NCBI GenBank assembly: GCA_009602725.1
Contig: WELB01000158.1
Coordinates: 53,993-117,992, forward strand
DNA length: 64,000 bases
DNA from: Spirogloea muscicola
Taxonomy: Eukaryota > Streptophyta > Zygnematophyceae > Spirogloeales > Spirogloeaceae
Direction: 5' to 3'
Position numbers and translations under genes: made by a program. Shown here in pieces: positions 1-9,600 of the stretch. The notes under the pieces are model-generated. The model did no database searches, was not told the DNA's origin, and saw only the letters and a list, made by a program, of their open reading frames with translations. The first letter of the stretch is position 1, and each line of letters begins with the position of its first letter.

Positions 1-179
1 CTCGCCCCCACCAGTTCCCCAGGCCCCCTGCATGCCGCCCCGGCCCCCCTGCCTTCCCTTCGCAGCACCCGCCTCTCTCGTCGCGCCCGAGTGTGCCCTG
101 CAGAGCCCTCAATGGGCGAGCACTTTCTTCCTGCCTCGCCGCCCCCCCCACCATCTCATGCGCACCCAGCGTGCCTTCT

Positions 180-342
180 CCTCGGCTGTCCGTCTCCTTT
201 CATCATCACCTGGCTCACGCATTACACTTGCGGAGGCAGACCGCGCTTCTGGCTGCAACTACTGGAAAAGAGGCACCCCAAGCCTCTTTTCCAGTGGCAA
301 ATCGTCCGACTTGCAGCTGCTGGCTCGGGGTTACTAAGATCT
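180..342 (+). mobile_element. LINE 3' end (C-terminal coding fragment)
   Basis: A 5'-truncated LINE fragment. One frame reads AHALHLRRQTALLAATTGK, which matches the SQAIALHRRAGRALAAAS segment near the C-terminus of the larger LINE copy ending at 6030. After a frameshift another frame ends SSDLQLLARGY-stop, matching the SDLLLLTRGY-stop ending. It is a decayed dead-on-arrival copy. Confidence 0.6.
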
Positions 343-1129
343 CGTTTTTGCTCCAGTCTCTCGCAAAGCCGTGTGCATCCGGCGCCCTTCGGCTCTATCC
401 AGCTTGTCCATACTTTCTGGGCTGGCCATCTACAGCCCCCGCCCCCATGGAAGAGCTCACTTCTTCTCACCGTCGGGCCTTCCCCCTTGGCTTGCCTGCG
501 CTCTTAGGCTGGCCTCACTCAGGTATCCGTCGCTTCCTCCGGGAAGCTGACTAGGGGTGATTAAGCACCCAATGGCCAATTAGAGTCGCTGTGTGCTTTC
601 TTCATAGCGCTCTTCTGGCCCCTTCGACCTTCGTTCACTCTTTTATGGGCTGGCCTATCACCCATCGGCCTTTGCTGAAAGAGTGCTTCTTCTTTACATA
701 GTGCTTCTCCTTCACGACCACGGCCTCTCTATCTCGCTCCTTACCCAGGCATTCGCCATGCCGCTGAGGGCAGCATCGCAAGCTGGCTGCCGCTCTTAGA
801 TTTCCTGCGTGGCGAGAGCTCACATTCAGCTCGACACTTTCATAGCCATCGCCTCCACCGGTGGAGGCCCCCTCGGCTGCTGCTTGTGGGTTGCAGCGTA
901 GCAGTTCAATTCCAGCTGCTAGTAATACTGAGTTCCGACTGTTGCCTAAGGGTTGTTCGGCAACCAGACGGAGTAGCCAATTGCGTGCTATCTTGTTTGG
1001 CCTTTCTGGCTCTTGGAACCTTGTCCGTTAGTATTTGGCCGGCCTCTTACAGACATCTCGTCCTCCGAAATAGCTCCTCCTGTTCGTCCCTAAGCATTGC
1101 TGCTTACTAAGAAAATGCGCTCTTGTTTA
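343..1129 (+). repeat. SINE-like / LINE-tail repeats; no gene seen
   Basis: No coding region recognised. Around 412-465 and 640-690 there are copies of a short dispersed repeat: a T-rich lead, GGGCTGGCC, a few bases, CACAGCC or similar, then GGAAGAGCT-like sequence. A weaker copy with TTGGCCGGCC lies near 1035. The same unit recurs in both orientations to the end of the window. Confidence 0.5.
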
Positions 1130-1263
1130 CTTTGCAGCGTTTCCAGGCTTCGGCACAACATCAGCATGCTGGGCGCGTACTGAGCAAAGCCACTGGCTTG
1201 TTGAAGGGTGCTCCGGCTCCCCACATTAATATGGCTGATACGTATGTGCTCACTCGTGGGTAG
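1130..1263 (+). mobile_element. LINE 3' end, C-terminal fragment
   Basis: An open segment reads LQRFQASAQHQHAGRVLSKATG and ends ADTYVLTRG-stop at 1263. It is collinear with LQRSQAIALHRRAGRALAAASG ... LLLTRGY-stop of the LINE ending at 6030. The 5' part is missing, as usual for target-primed retrotransposition. The YVLTRG ending is like the copies at 12.55 and 42.08 kb, not the LLLTRGY type. Confidence 0.65.
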
Positions 1264-2185
1264 TAGAGTCCATCTTCATAGTTATCCGCTAATTCTAGCC
1301 CCTCGTAGCTAGAAGGTTCTTCGTACAGCATCTTCTCGACTGACGGGCCCCTTTCCGGCTGGCCCCGTGGCGACGCTCTTGCTGCTCGATCAGCCGCCTG
1401 CAGCACGCCCCCACCTAGCCGTGCCCCCAGCGCCAGACATACCCCCATACGTCCGCTCTCTACCGGGAAAATGAGAAAGAAGCGCGCATCGTGCATGAAC
1501 CGAAAGCGAGGCCAATCCAAGCGAAAACATTGTTCAGGCAGAGTCCAGTGCAAGTAAACAAGGCTATGTGATACGGAGCACGCCGCCGGCCCTCGTTCCT
1601 CGCACCTCCCCGCCCTACCGCTTGCTGCTACCTCGCCGCCGCTTTGGACACAAGAGCCGCTCCTGCAAGCTTCATGCGCAGCCTCAAGCCCGCAGGCCCA
1701 TGCAACTCCGGTGGGCCCGCCATTATTGCATGCATCTGCTGCGATTACGATGCGAAATGGGGACTGCAACCTTCTCATGGCATCCAAGCCTTTGACCGCT
1801 CAGTGAGTCTCTGATATACGTTTGCAGCCCTTATCTTTGCAGATGCCCTCCTGCAGCCGCCTGCCGTTGCCCATGATCCTTCCATGATGCATCAAGTAAA
1901 ATGTGCAATTACCGAGCTCTGGCTCTCGCACTTACTCCCAGCTCGACATCTTATTTTTCAAGTACCCTGCACAGTGTCTATTTAGCCGGGCTAGCACCCA
2001 GTACCGCCCTGATTTTGGCCATGGGTTTGACATTAGGTAAGTATGTGAGGAGGGTGACGCGCGCAGACCCCTCATCGACTCGGTGCACTGAGCAGTTCTG
2101 CCGCTTCTGCTCACGTCCGTTAGGCGCAAGCTTCCTGCCAATTCGACTCCCTTCCAGCACAATCAAAGCCCTTCCCTGTGCCAGC
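1264..2185. other. No gene recognised
   Basis: A 208-residue open frame on the minus strand crosses this stretch but overlaps the LINE tail in antisense and resembles no known family. Positions 1455-1560 share a block (TTGTTCAGGCAGAGTCCAG and flanks) with 53,700-53,800, so at least that part is a dispersed repeat. Confidence 0.4.
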
Positions 2186-3330
2186 TCCTCGCTCGCGACC
2201 AGGTCCCAGCCAGCAGTCGGGACGTCCTGTGCACCAGTACAGCTGTGCACCAGCTGGCGCTCAGCAAGGCCGGCGGAGTGGTCCGGCACATCGCCATCGG
2301 GGAGGTTGTCTACCGTCTGGTGGGGCGCGCACTCTAGGAACAGCACGCGGGGCAGGCCCAAGCACACCTGGCGCCCCAACAGTTCGGCGCGGGGCTGCAG
2401 AGCGGCGGCGAGACGGTCGTGCACGGCGTACGGGCCGCCCTGGACCTGCACCCCGAGTGGGTGGCCATGGCAGTCGACGTCCGCAAATGCATTTAACTGC
2501 ATTGATCGGGATGTCGTCGCGGAGGAGCTGAGAGAGGACATCCCCAGCCTTCTACCCTTCTTCAGGCTGGGGTACGGTCAGCCATGCGACCTACTTTGGC
2601 GGGCGGGGGGTGGTGAGGTGGAGATCCCCCACTCCACCAGGGGCGCACGCCAAGGGGATCCACTGGCGGGTTTCTGTTATGCGCTGGCACACTACCGCGC
2701 GCTCCAGGCAACGTCCACGGCTCACCCTGGCGTTCTGGTGCCGACGTACGCTGATGACACCACTCTGGTGGGACCGCCTGCGGACGTCGTGGCGGCCTTT
2801 GCCACCCTCCGAGTGCAGCTGAGCGCGATCGGCCTGGACATCAGGGCGGACAAATGCAGCGCCTGATCCCCGGCGGGCCTGCCAGCCCACCTGTGCCTGC
2901 CCTTGGGTTGCCAGACACCGGCCGAGGGCCTCACTCTCCTCGGCGTCCCCCTAGGGCGCACCAGCCTTTGTGGCAGAGCAGCTGCAGGTGCGGCTGCAGG
3001 ATCACCTCCGGCCGGCGTCCCGCCTCCACACGCTGCAAGACATGCAGCTGGCGATCGCGATGCTAACACGTTGCATTGCGCAGCGGCCACACTACCTGGC
3101 CCGCACCGTCCCTCCCTCACCGGAGGTGAAGGCAGCGTACGCGGCTTTCGACTCCGGCATGTTGGCATCCGCAGCCACCCTCGTGCAGCACCCCGTGTTC
3201 CTCACCACACCAGCTGCGCAGCTGCAGGCCAGCCTGCCACCAGTCGTGACGGCTTGGAGATGCCGCTCGGTTGCCCGCGTCTGTGAGGCGGCCTACATGG
3301 GGAGCTGGGCTCAGGTTGCAGCCCCCATGT
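2186..3330 (+). mobile_element. LINE copy 1: reverse transcriptase, truncated both ends
   Basis: Non-LTR reverse transcriptase. In order: a fingers/early palm block ending DVRNAFNCIDRDV-like (near 2480-2510), ARQGDPLAGFCYALA (near 2645), the catalytic YADD (near 2750), and GLDIRADKCSA (near 2850). The thumb-like QLAIAMLTRCIAQRPHYLARTVPP follows from about 3045. The reading frame shifts at least twice, so the copy is dead. LINE copy 2 begins within the next 100 bases, giving a head-to-tail pair. The C-terminal endonuclease part is absent. Confidence 0.8.
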
Positions 3331-3399
3331 GCCAGCGGTTCCTCATACATGGCCAGCGCGCCCCCGGAGCGGGCGGCAGCCGACGTGACAGGCCAGCTC

Positions 3400-6105
3400 A
3401 CTTTCCAACCGGTGCTCAACCGGTGGACCTGGACCCGGCTGTCTTCCGTCGGGCGATTGTGAGTAGCCGCAAGGCCGTCGCCGGGGGTCCATCGGGCATG
3501 CTCTTTGAGCACTTGCGGGAGCTGTATGGGGAGGACGACTCGGAGGATCTGCTGCTTAGGGTCACGCAACATGTTGCGCGTGGACACCTCACCCATCATG
3601 TAGGCGCAGTCCTCTGCACGAGTAATCTCATTGCTTTGCAGAAGGACAGCGGGGGAGTGCGTCCTATCTCGATGGGGGAGGATCTGTCGCGCCTCGTGGG
3701 GCGCACCCTAATCATGCAGATCCAGGACGACGCCCAGGCGCACTTCCATCCCCACCAGTTTGGGGCTGGGATGCGTGCTGGCGCTATGACCCTGGTGCAC
3801 GGGGTATGAGCGGCACTGGATGTCAACCCCCATTGGCTGGCCTTGAGCGTGGACGTACAGAATGCCTTCAACTCCGTGGATCGACAGGTCATTGCCGAGG
3901 AGCTAAGGCAGTACTTTCCCACCCTCCTCCCTCACTTCCGCTGATGCATGGCTCGCCATCTGCATTGTTGGGGGGCAGGGACGTCTTTGGCTGTTCTGCA
4001 GTCAAAGACGGGGAGACGTCAAGGTATCCAATAGGTGGTTTCCTCTTCGCTCTAGCGCATCACCGTGCTTTGCGCAACACTGTGAGCGCTCCTCGGCCCC
4101 CCAGAGAAGGTGCTGCGAGCTTTCGGCACGCTTCAGCACCAGCTCCAGCTTATCGGGCTTGGGGTCAATCCGGCTAAGTGCTCTGCCTGGTCCCCCATTG
4201 GCATCCCTCTTTCCCTCTTCCCCTCGTTGCCGACATATTGTCAGACTCCAGAGGGCGGCTTGAGGATCTTCGGAGTGCCACTAGGGGACCCGTCTTTCTC
4301 GGAGGGTGCTGTCCTTGCTCGTCTCCAAGGACACATGCAGGTCCTGCCAGAGCTCCCCAGCCTTGGGGACTCTCAGTTGGCAGTGGCCATTTTGACCAGG
4401 AGTGTGGCACAGCGGCCGTGCTACCTCCTGCGTACGGTCCCACCATCGGTCAGCTTGGATGCTATCTATGCATCCATTGATGTCAAGCTTCAGCACTGCC
4501 TTGCTGATCTGATTGCTCACCCACTCCTGGAGCAGTCTCTCTCTGAGCCACGCCCTGCCCGCCGCTGCCGCCGCCGCCGCCGCGCCGCGGTCGGCGCTCG
4601 TCGTTCAGGTCCTCGCCGCCGTCACGCCGGCCTCGGACGCCCTTGCCGCCGCCGTGGCGGACGCGTCCGCCGGCCTCCCCCAACGCGACGCCAGCCACAG
4701 CGATAGCCACGACGACGACGGCAACGGTGGCCGCAGCGACCGCGCCCCGCGGCGCCCGCCGCCGCGCCATCGTCGCCGTCCTCGCCGCCGTCGCCGCCGT
4801 CGCCTGAGCAGCACTGGTGCAAGGTACGCTGCCCATACGCCACGGTGGGCTTGGTTGTCGCCCCTTGGTCCGCTTATGCAGACCAGCGTACCTTCGCTGC
4901 TGGGCTCAAGTGGCTTCGTCCATATCTGGATGATTCCTCCTTGAGCAACGTGTATTGTCGCCTCAAAGCAGTAACGTGGTTCAGGGGAGTCTGCCTTTCC
5001 AAGTGACTCTCAAAGCATGCCAACAGGACCTCTTCGCCGCATAAACCCGCCTCTGGTGAATGAGCCTGTTGGTTCTGCTGCCTGGGCTGACGTTTCTGAT
5101 GTTAAGGCTCAATCGCGGTTTTCCCGTGCTGCAGACGAGCAACCACTGGAGCATATCCGGAGTCTACTCCACGGGGTTGCTCGAGGCCAGGCTCGGCTCC
5201 TATCTGTTTTGTATCTGAGAGCGTCTGAGTGGCTCCGCGCTTTGCCTTTGCATGCGGGCTTGTGTGTGGAAATTGCTTTGTTTTGCGATGCTATGCGCCG
5301 CCGCCTTGGCTTACCATCCCTGTGCTTGGCAGGGGTGACCCAGTGTGAATGTGGGCTTATTAAGCATGATGCATTGCTCATGGGTGACCACATGCTCAGG
5401 TGTGCCAGAGGCAGTGAGCGCACGGGCTCCCACAACCTCCTACGTGACGCCATGTATGGCATCGTCAAGGAGGCGGGATATAAAGTGGCGTTGGAGAGCA
5501 CCGAGGTGTTGCCCGTCCAACTCCGCAACGGGGTCCCTCGGACGAGGCGTGTTGATCTGGTTGGCGTCCCCCTGGGAGGTGGCAAGCGGCTCCTCATGGA
5601 CGTTGTCCTAACCGACAGCTTCCGGACGAAGGGCCCCAGTACTTCTGAGACCGGCTATGTCGTGAAGGTGTCCGAGCAGAAGAAGTTGAACAAGTACAAG
5701 GACCACCCGGCGGGTGATACCTTTCACCCCCTGGCCATGGACATCCATGGGTGTTACGGGGATCGGTGGTCCTCATTACTTTTGCTGCTGGCCTCTCAGG
5801 CTGACCAGCGGCGCCGGGAACAGGGTTCAGCCCTTCCCGGTGGCTCAGTGCCTTTGGGTCTTGGCTCCTGCTACCGAATGCGTCTATCCATGTGCCTACA
5901 GCGGTCCCAGGCGATTGCTTTGCATCGCCGGGCTGGTCGCGCCCTTGCAGCAGCCTCTGGTTTGCGCAGCGGGGTTGCTCTTCCTCCCCTCAGCTCATCT
6001 GACTTCCTACTGCTGACACGGGGGTATTGAGGTAACCCTGTCTGCCTAGCCTTTGGCTCCGTCATGCACACCTTGTATGCAACTGGCTGGCAGTTTACAG
6101 CCGAT
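3400..6105 (+). mobile_element. LINE copy 2: RT plus REL endonuclease, nearly full length, decayed
   Basis: Most complete LINE here. Fingers (KDSGGVRPISMGEDLSRLVG near 3640; HQFGAGMRAGAMTLVHGV near 3760), palm (DVQNAFNSVDRQV near 3855; GLGVNPAKCSA near 4160), thumb (QLAVAILTRSVAQRPCYLLRTVPP near 4375). A GC-triplet block interrupts the linker at 4545-4810. The ORF at 5017-6030 then carries CECG...HMLRC, a Cys/His knuckle near 5345-5402, GSHNLLRDAM, and RRVDL...LLMDVVLTD (near 5546-5615), which fits the PD-(D/E)xK-like REL fold of R2-type elements. It ends SDFLLLTRGY-stop at 6030. The tail has a GGCTGgcagtttaCAGCC hairpin at about 6084-6102. Several frameshifts lie in the RT half. Clade assignment is inference. 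Confidence 0.85.
4545..4810 (+). repeat. GCC/CCG/GAC triplet-rich block inside LINE copy 2
   Basis: About 265 bases of nearly pure GC triplets (CCGCCG, GACGAC, CGTCGC) between thumb and endonuclease. One frame is Ala/Ser/Asp-rich and two others are Arg- or Pro-rich. The LINE copy on the minus strand (6986-9000) lacks it. Most simply it is an expanded microsatellite in dead DNA. Confidence 0.65.
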
Positions 6106-6205
6106 CTTTAATATCAGCAGCCGCATGCTTTCCAGGTCGCCCTCCACTAAACCCTATCAGTAGCCGCATTTCTTCCGCCACGGGCTCCTGGCGGTCCAAC
6201 CCACC

Positions 6206-6985
6206 ATGTCCGAGGAGGCTGTTCCTTTCATGCACCTCGCCCACACCCCCGACCTGCGTGCCCAGGCACGCTTCACGGCGTTGGTTGAGAAGGCGGCCTC
6301 TGACCAGGTGGTGGAGCTTCTCCCTCTGTCCGACCTTCACGGGCATGCCCGGCTTCTTTCTGCCTCTTCCCCTGGGGCGGCGGCGTGGCTAAATGCGCTC
6401 CCACTCTACGCATTTACTCTGCCGGATGAGGTCTACAGGACGGTGGTCCATCGGCTCTCGGGCCTCCTCCCTCCCTGCCTCGTAAGCGTCACTCAGTGCG
6501 AGTGCGGCGCCCGTCACGCCGACCCTGCGGAGCTGGCCGCGCACATGCTCCGTTGCGCACACGGCGGCGAGCGGACCGGCTCCCATGATCTCCTGCGCTA
6601 TAGTATGCAGGGGGTGTTTATGGAGGCGGGCTTCAAGGTGGCGGTGGAGAACGCCTCAGTGATGCCCATCCAGCTGGGCGCGGACGGCCAGCCCCATACT
6701 CGCCGCGCCGACCTGGTCGCCATTCCGCCCGGCGGCGGTTCCCGCATCATCGCCGACGTGGTGACAACCGACTGCTTCGCCACCGCCAATCCCACCAGGT
6801 CGGCGTCGTTCGCAGGGCATGCGGTCGGCCTGGCAGGCCGGGTTAAAGAGCGAAACTATGCCGACCATCTGGTTGGCGACGAATTCGCGGCCCTGGCGAT
6901 CGACATTCACGGGGCTTTCGGCAGCCACTGGCTGGATATCCTCCGGCAGCTGCCCGTCAGGCCATTGACCGGCGGCCGGGTCTGC
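6206..6985 (+). mobile_element. LINE copy 3: C-terminal REL endonuclease domain, open frame
   Basis: A 5'-truncated LINE with an undamaged frame from ATG 6206. It covers the region before the knuckle (LHGHARLLSASSPGAAAWL), the knuckle CECGARHADPAELAAHMLRC (near 6499-6558), GERTGSHDLLRYSM, and RRADLVAIPPGGGSRIIADV with VTTD (near 6703-6770), then DIHGAFGSHWLDIL. It stops matching at about 6985, where the tail of an oppositely oriented LINE starts, so the SDLxLLTRGY end is lost. Asp-X-Val replaces the Glu-X-Lys of classical PD-(D/E)xK enzymes, as in R2-type elements. Confidence 0.8.
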
Positions 6986-9000
6986 CAGGGGAGAGAAGAA
7001 AGAAAGTGCTCGCCCATTGAGGATAAGGGCTGGAAAAGCCAGCCCAAAAAAGAATGAACAGAGTACGAGAAGGGGGCCAGGGGAAGCGCCAAGATAAACA
7101 AGCACACAAAGAAACAAAGCAGCTACGAATCACTCAGTAACCCCTGCTAAGCAGCCGCAGAGTAGAGATGCTGGGCTCCTGGAAGTGGGTCCCCTGGCCA
7201 GAGCCAGAGGCAGCAGCGAGGGCTCTGCCGGCACGAAGGTGCAGCGCCTGGGCCATAGACCTCTGCAGCGAGACGGCCAGGCGCATACGATACACTTGCG
7301 CCAGCGACCCGTCTGCAGGAAAGTCGACCGGCTCCCCATGGAAGTGGCGGGCGAGCTGGGTGAGCAGCTCGAGCCACCGAGCCCAGCGCCCATGGGTGTT
7401 TACTGCCAACGGGGAGAAATCGTCTCCCCGCAGATGGGCGGCGTACTTGAGCTCTTCAGCCCAAGCGAGCTCTTTAGCCCGAGCGGCGCATACCCAACCT
7501 TGGTGGCACATTGGGCTGGGTGTGAGCAGTCGTATGTGTCGGCGGTCACCACGTCCAGGAGAAGACGTGGCCCGCCGGCCTGTGAGGTGGCCACCAGGTC
7601 TACGCGACGGCCGTGGAGACCGTCGGCCTTTTCCTGGAGCGGCATGACGCCGGAGTGCTCCGCTGCCACGGAGAAGCCAGCCTCCACCAGGATGCCATGC
7701 ATCGCATCGCGGAGGCGGTTCTGGGCCGCTGTCCGCTCGCCGCCGTGGGCGCAGAGCAGACCATGAGCGGCCAGCTCCCCAGACTCGGCCCCTCGCTCGC
7801 CGCATACATACTGACGCACGCCCTGGAGACATGGAGGCGGCAGCCCCAGGAGCCGGTGAACGGCAGTGCGAAATACCTCATCGGGGGGAGTGAGGTCGTC
7901 ATTGATGGGGAGGCCTGAAGCCACGCCGCTGCCCCCGGGGAGGAGGCCGATTGAAGTCTCGCGCGCCCGCGCAGTCGGCCTCGGGGAGCTGCAGCACGGC
8001 AGTGGTGTAGGCGGCCTTGTCGACCACAGCCGCGAAGCGCGCGAGGACGCGCAGGTTCAGCGGTGTGCGCGAGGTGTGCAGAGGAGACCGCCTGGCCTGC
8101 CAGGTCCGGGTGCGCCGCGAGCAGCTCCTGGAGGGCGGAGCGAAGCGACACCTGGAACGGCAGCGCGCCCATGTCGACCTCCACCACCGCCTGCTCCAGT
8201 GCACGCCGGCCCTGGACCATGAAGCGCTGGGCCACGGAGGCGGCAGTCTGCGCCCAGCTGCAGAGGTATGCAAGCCCGGCAAGAACGGGCGAGCGGGCGC
8301 AGGCCGAGACCACCGTGGCTGAGGGGTAGCGCCGCCTGGTGGATAGCGGCTGGCGACTGGAGGAAGCCCTGGTGGCTGACCAGGGCCGCCAAGCTCGCCA
8401 CCATGCCTGCGTCAAAATCCGCGTACGCCGCCAACGCCCCTGGGAACGGCGGAGTGGCCCGCATCAAGTACTGGGGCCGCTGCCCAATGGCCTTGGTCAA
8501 CATGGCCAACGACAGCTGCCTATCGTCCAGCTCGGGAAGCCGGGCCGCAGGCTGAAGATGCTCCGCAAGGCGGGCTCGCAGCTGCACCTCCACTTCGTGG
8601 AGGGTTTAGTGGAGGGGCAGCTCCAGCAGGGTGAAGCCATCAGCTGGAGTCTGGCAGCCGGTGGGCAGCGTCAGGGTGGATGGGAGGCCGCAGGGAGACC
8701 AAGCCGCGCACTTTGACGCCCGGGTGGACAGGCCGAGGGTGGCCAGCTGTAGCTTAAAGGTGATGGAGGCCGCCGCCACGTCTTCCGGAGGGCCGACTAT
8801 GGTGGTGTCGTCCGCGAAGGTGAGGAGTAGGACTCCTGGGTGTGCCGCCGCAGTAGCATGCAGAGCCCGGTGGTGAGCGAGCGCAAAGTAGAAGCTGGCG
8901 AGGGGGTCCCTTGCCGCGTGCCCGCTTCGGACTGCAGGAACTCCACTTGATCACCCCCTGTCCGCCAGAGGAGGTCGCCGGGCTGTTCGTACCCCAAGCG
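6986..9000 (-). mobile_element. LINE copy 4: RT palm to 3' tail, minus strand
   Basis: Reading leftwards: RT palm (GYEQPGDLLWR near 8990; GTRQG), thumb (QLSLAMLTKAIGQRPQYLMR near 8500), linker, a knuckle variant (YVCGERG...HGLLC near 7740-7800), RRVDLVATSQAGGPRLLLDV then VTAD (near 7550-7610), HLRAGRALAAASGS, and STLRLLSRGY-stop at 7134. The 3' UTR runs to about 6986 with the hairpin GGGCTGG-CTTTT-CCAGCCC at 7027-7045 and ends GGGCGAGCACTTTCTT. Frames shift in the middle. The copy is cut at about 9000 by the next tail. Confidence 0.8.
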
Positions 9001-9225
9001 GAAAAAGAAGAAAGTACTCGCCTATTGAGAATAGCGGCTGGAACAGCCAGCCCAAAAAAGAATCAACGAAGGACGAGAAGGGGGCCAAGGGAAGCGCTAA
9101 GAAAAACAAGCACACAAAGAAACAAAGCAGCTACGGATCACTCAGTGACCTCCTGCTAAGCAGCCTCAGGTCAGAGGCGCTAGGCTCCTGGAAGTGGGTC
9201 CCCTGGCCAGAGCCAGAGGTTTAAA
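9001..9225 (-). mobile_element. LINE 3' tail, minus strand
   Basis: Short 5'-truncated copy: terminal AGTACTTTCTTC side at 9001, hairpin at about 9036-9053, a CTTTGTTTCTTTGTGTGCTTG stretch, then the end of the coding frame near 9150-9225. It closely matches the tail of LINE copy 4 and abuts its broken end. Confidence 0.75.
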
Positions 9226-9239
9226 AGGGTACCAGGGAG

Positions 9240-9600
9240 GGGAAAGATGCGCGGAGCTCCTCCGCGATACTAGCACGCTCCACAGTGTTGAAGGCATTCT
9301 TCACGTCGAAGGCCAGGGGCGCTGCCCACTACGCCGTCCACGCGCGAGCCGTGCTCTGGCCGCTGCCTCCGGGTCTCGGCGGAGTGCCTTCCTTCCCTGC
9401 CACGAGCTACTCCGACCTGATGTTGCTCACTCGAGGGTACTGAGCTTCCTTAGTGCCTTGTCGTGTTTGGTAGTGTAGTCCTTTTTAGACACCTCTTTCT
9501 TTGGCTTTGGACATTGTGCATTCTTTTTGGGCTGGCTTTGCCAGCCCTCTTCTCTATGGGCGAGCACTGCTATTTCCAAACCGTCATTTGGTATTGGGTA
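9240..9600 (+). mobile_element. LINE 3' end with tail hairpin
   Basis: Fragments RASRALAAASGSRRSAFLP (one frame) and SDLMLLTRGY-stop at about 9441 (another frame) are the LINE C-terminus with a frameshift. The 3' UTR has a perfect GGGCTGGCTTTGCCAGCCC hairpin at 9529-9547 and the terminal ATGGGCGAGCACTG near 9560. Confidence 0.75.

Noticed and set aside
1161-1787. 208-residue minus-strand frame
   Set aside because: Its C-terminal end is antisense to a LINE tail, and it has no family features. GC-rich chance frame.
4605-4843. Arg-rich frames (poly-R) on both strands
   Set aside because: They are readings of a GC-triplet microsatellite, not nucleic-acid-binding proteins.
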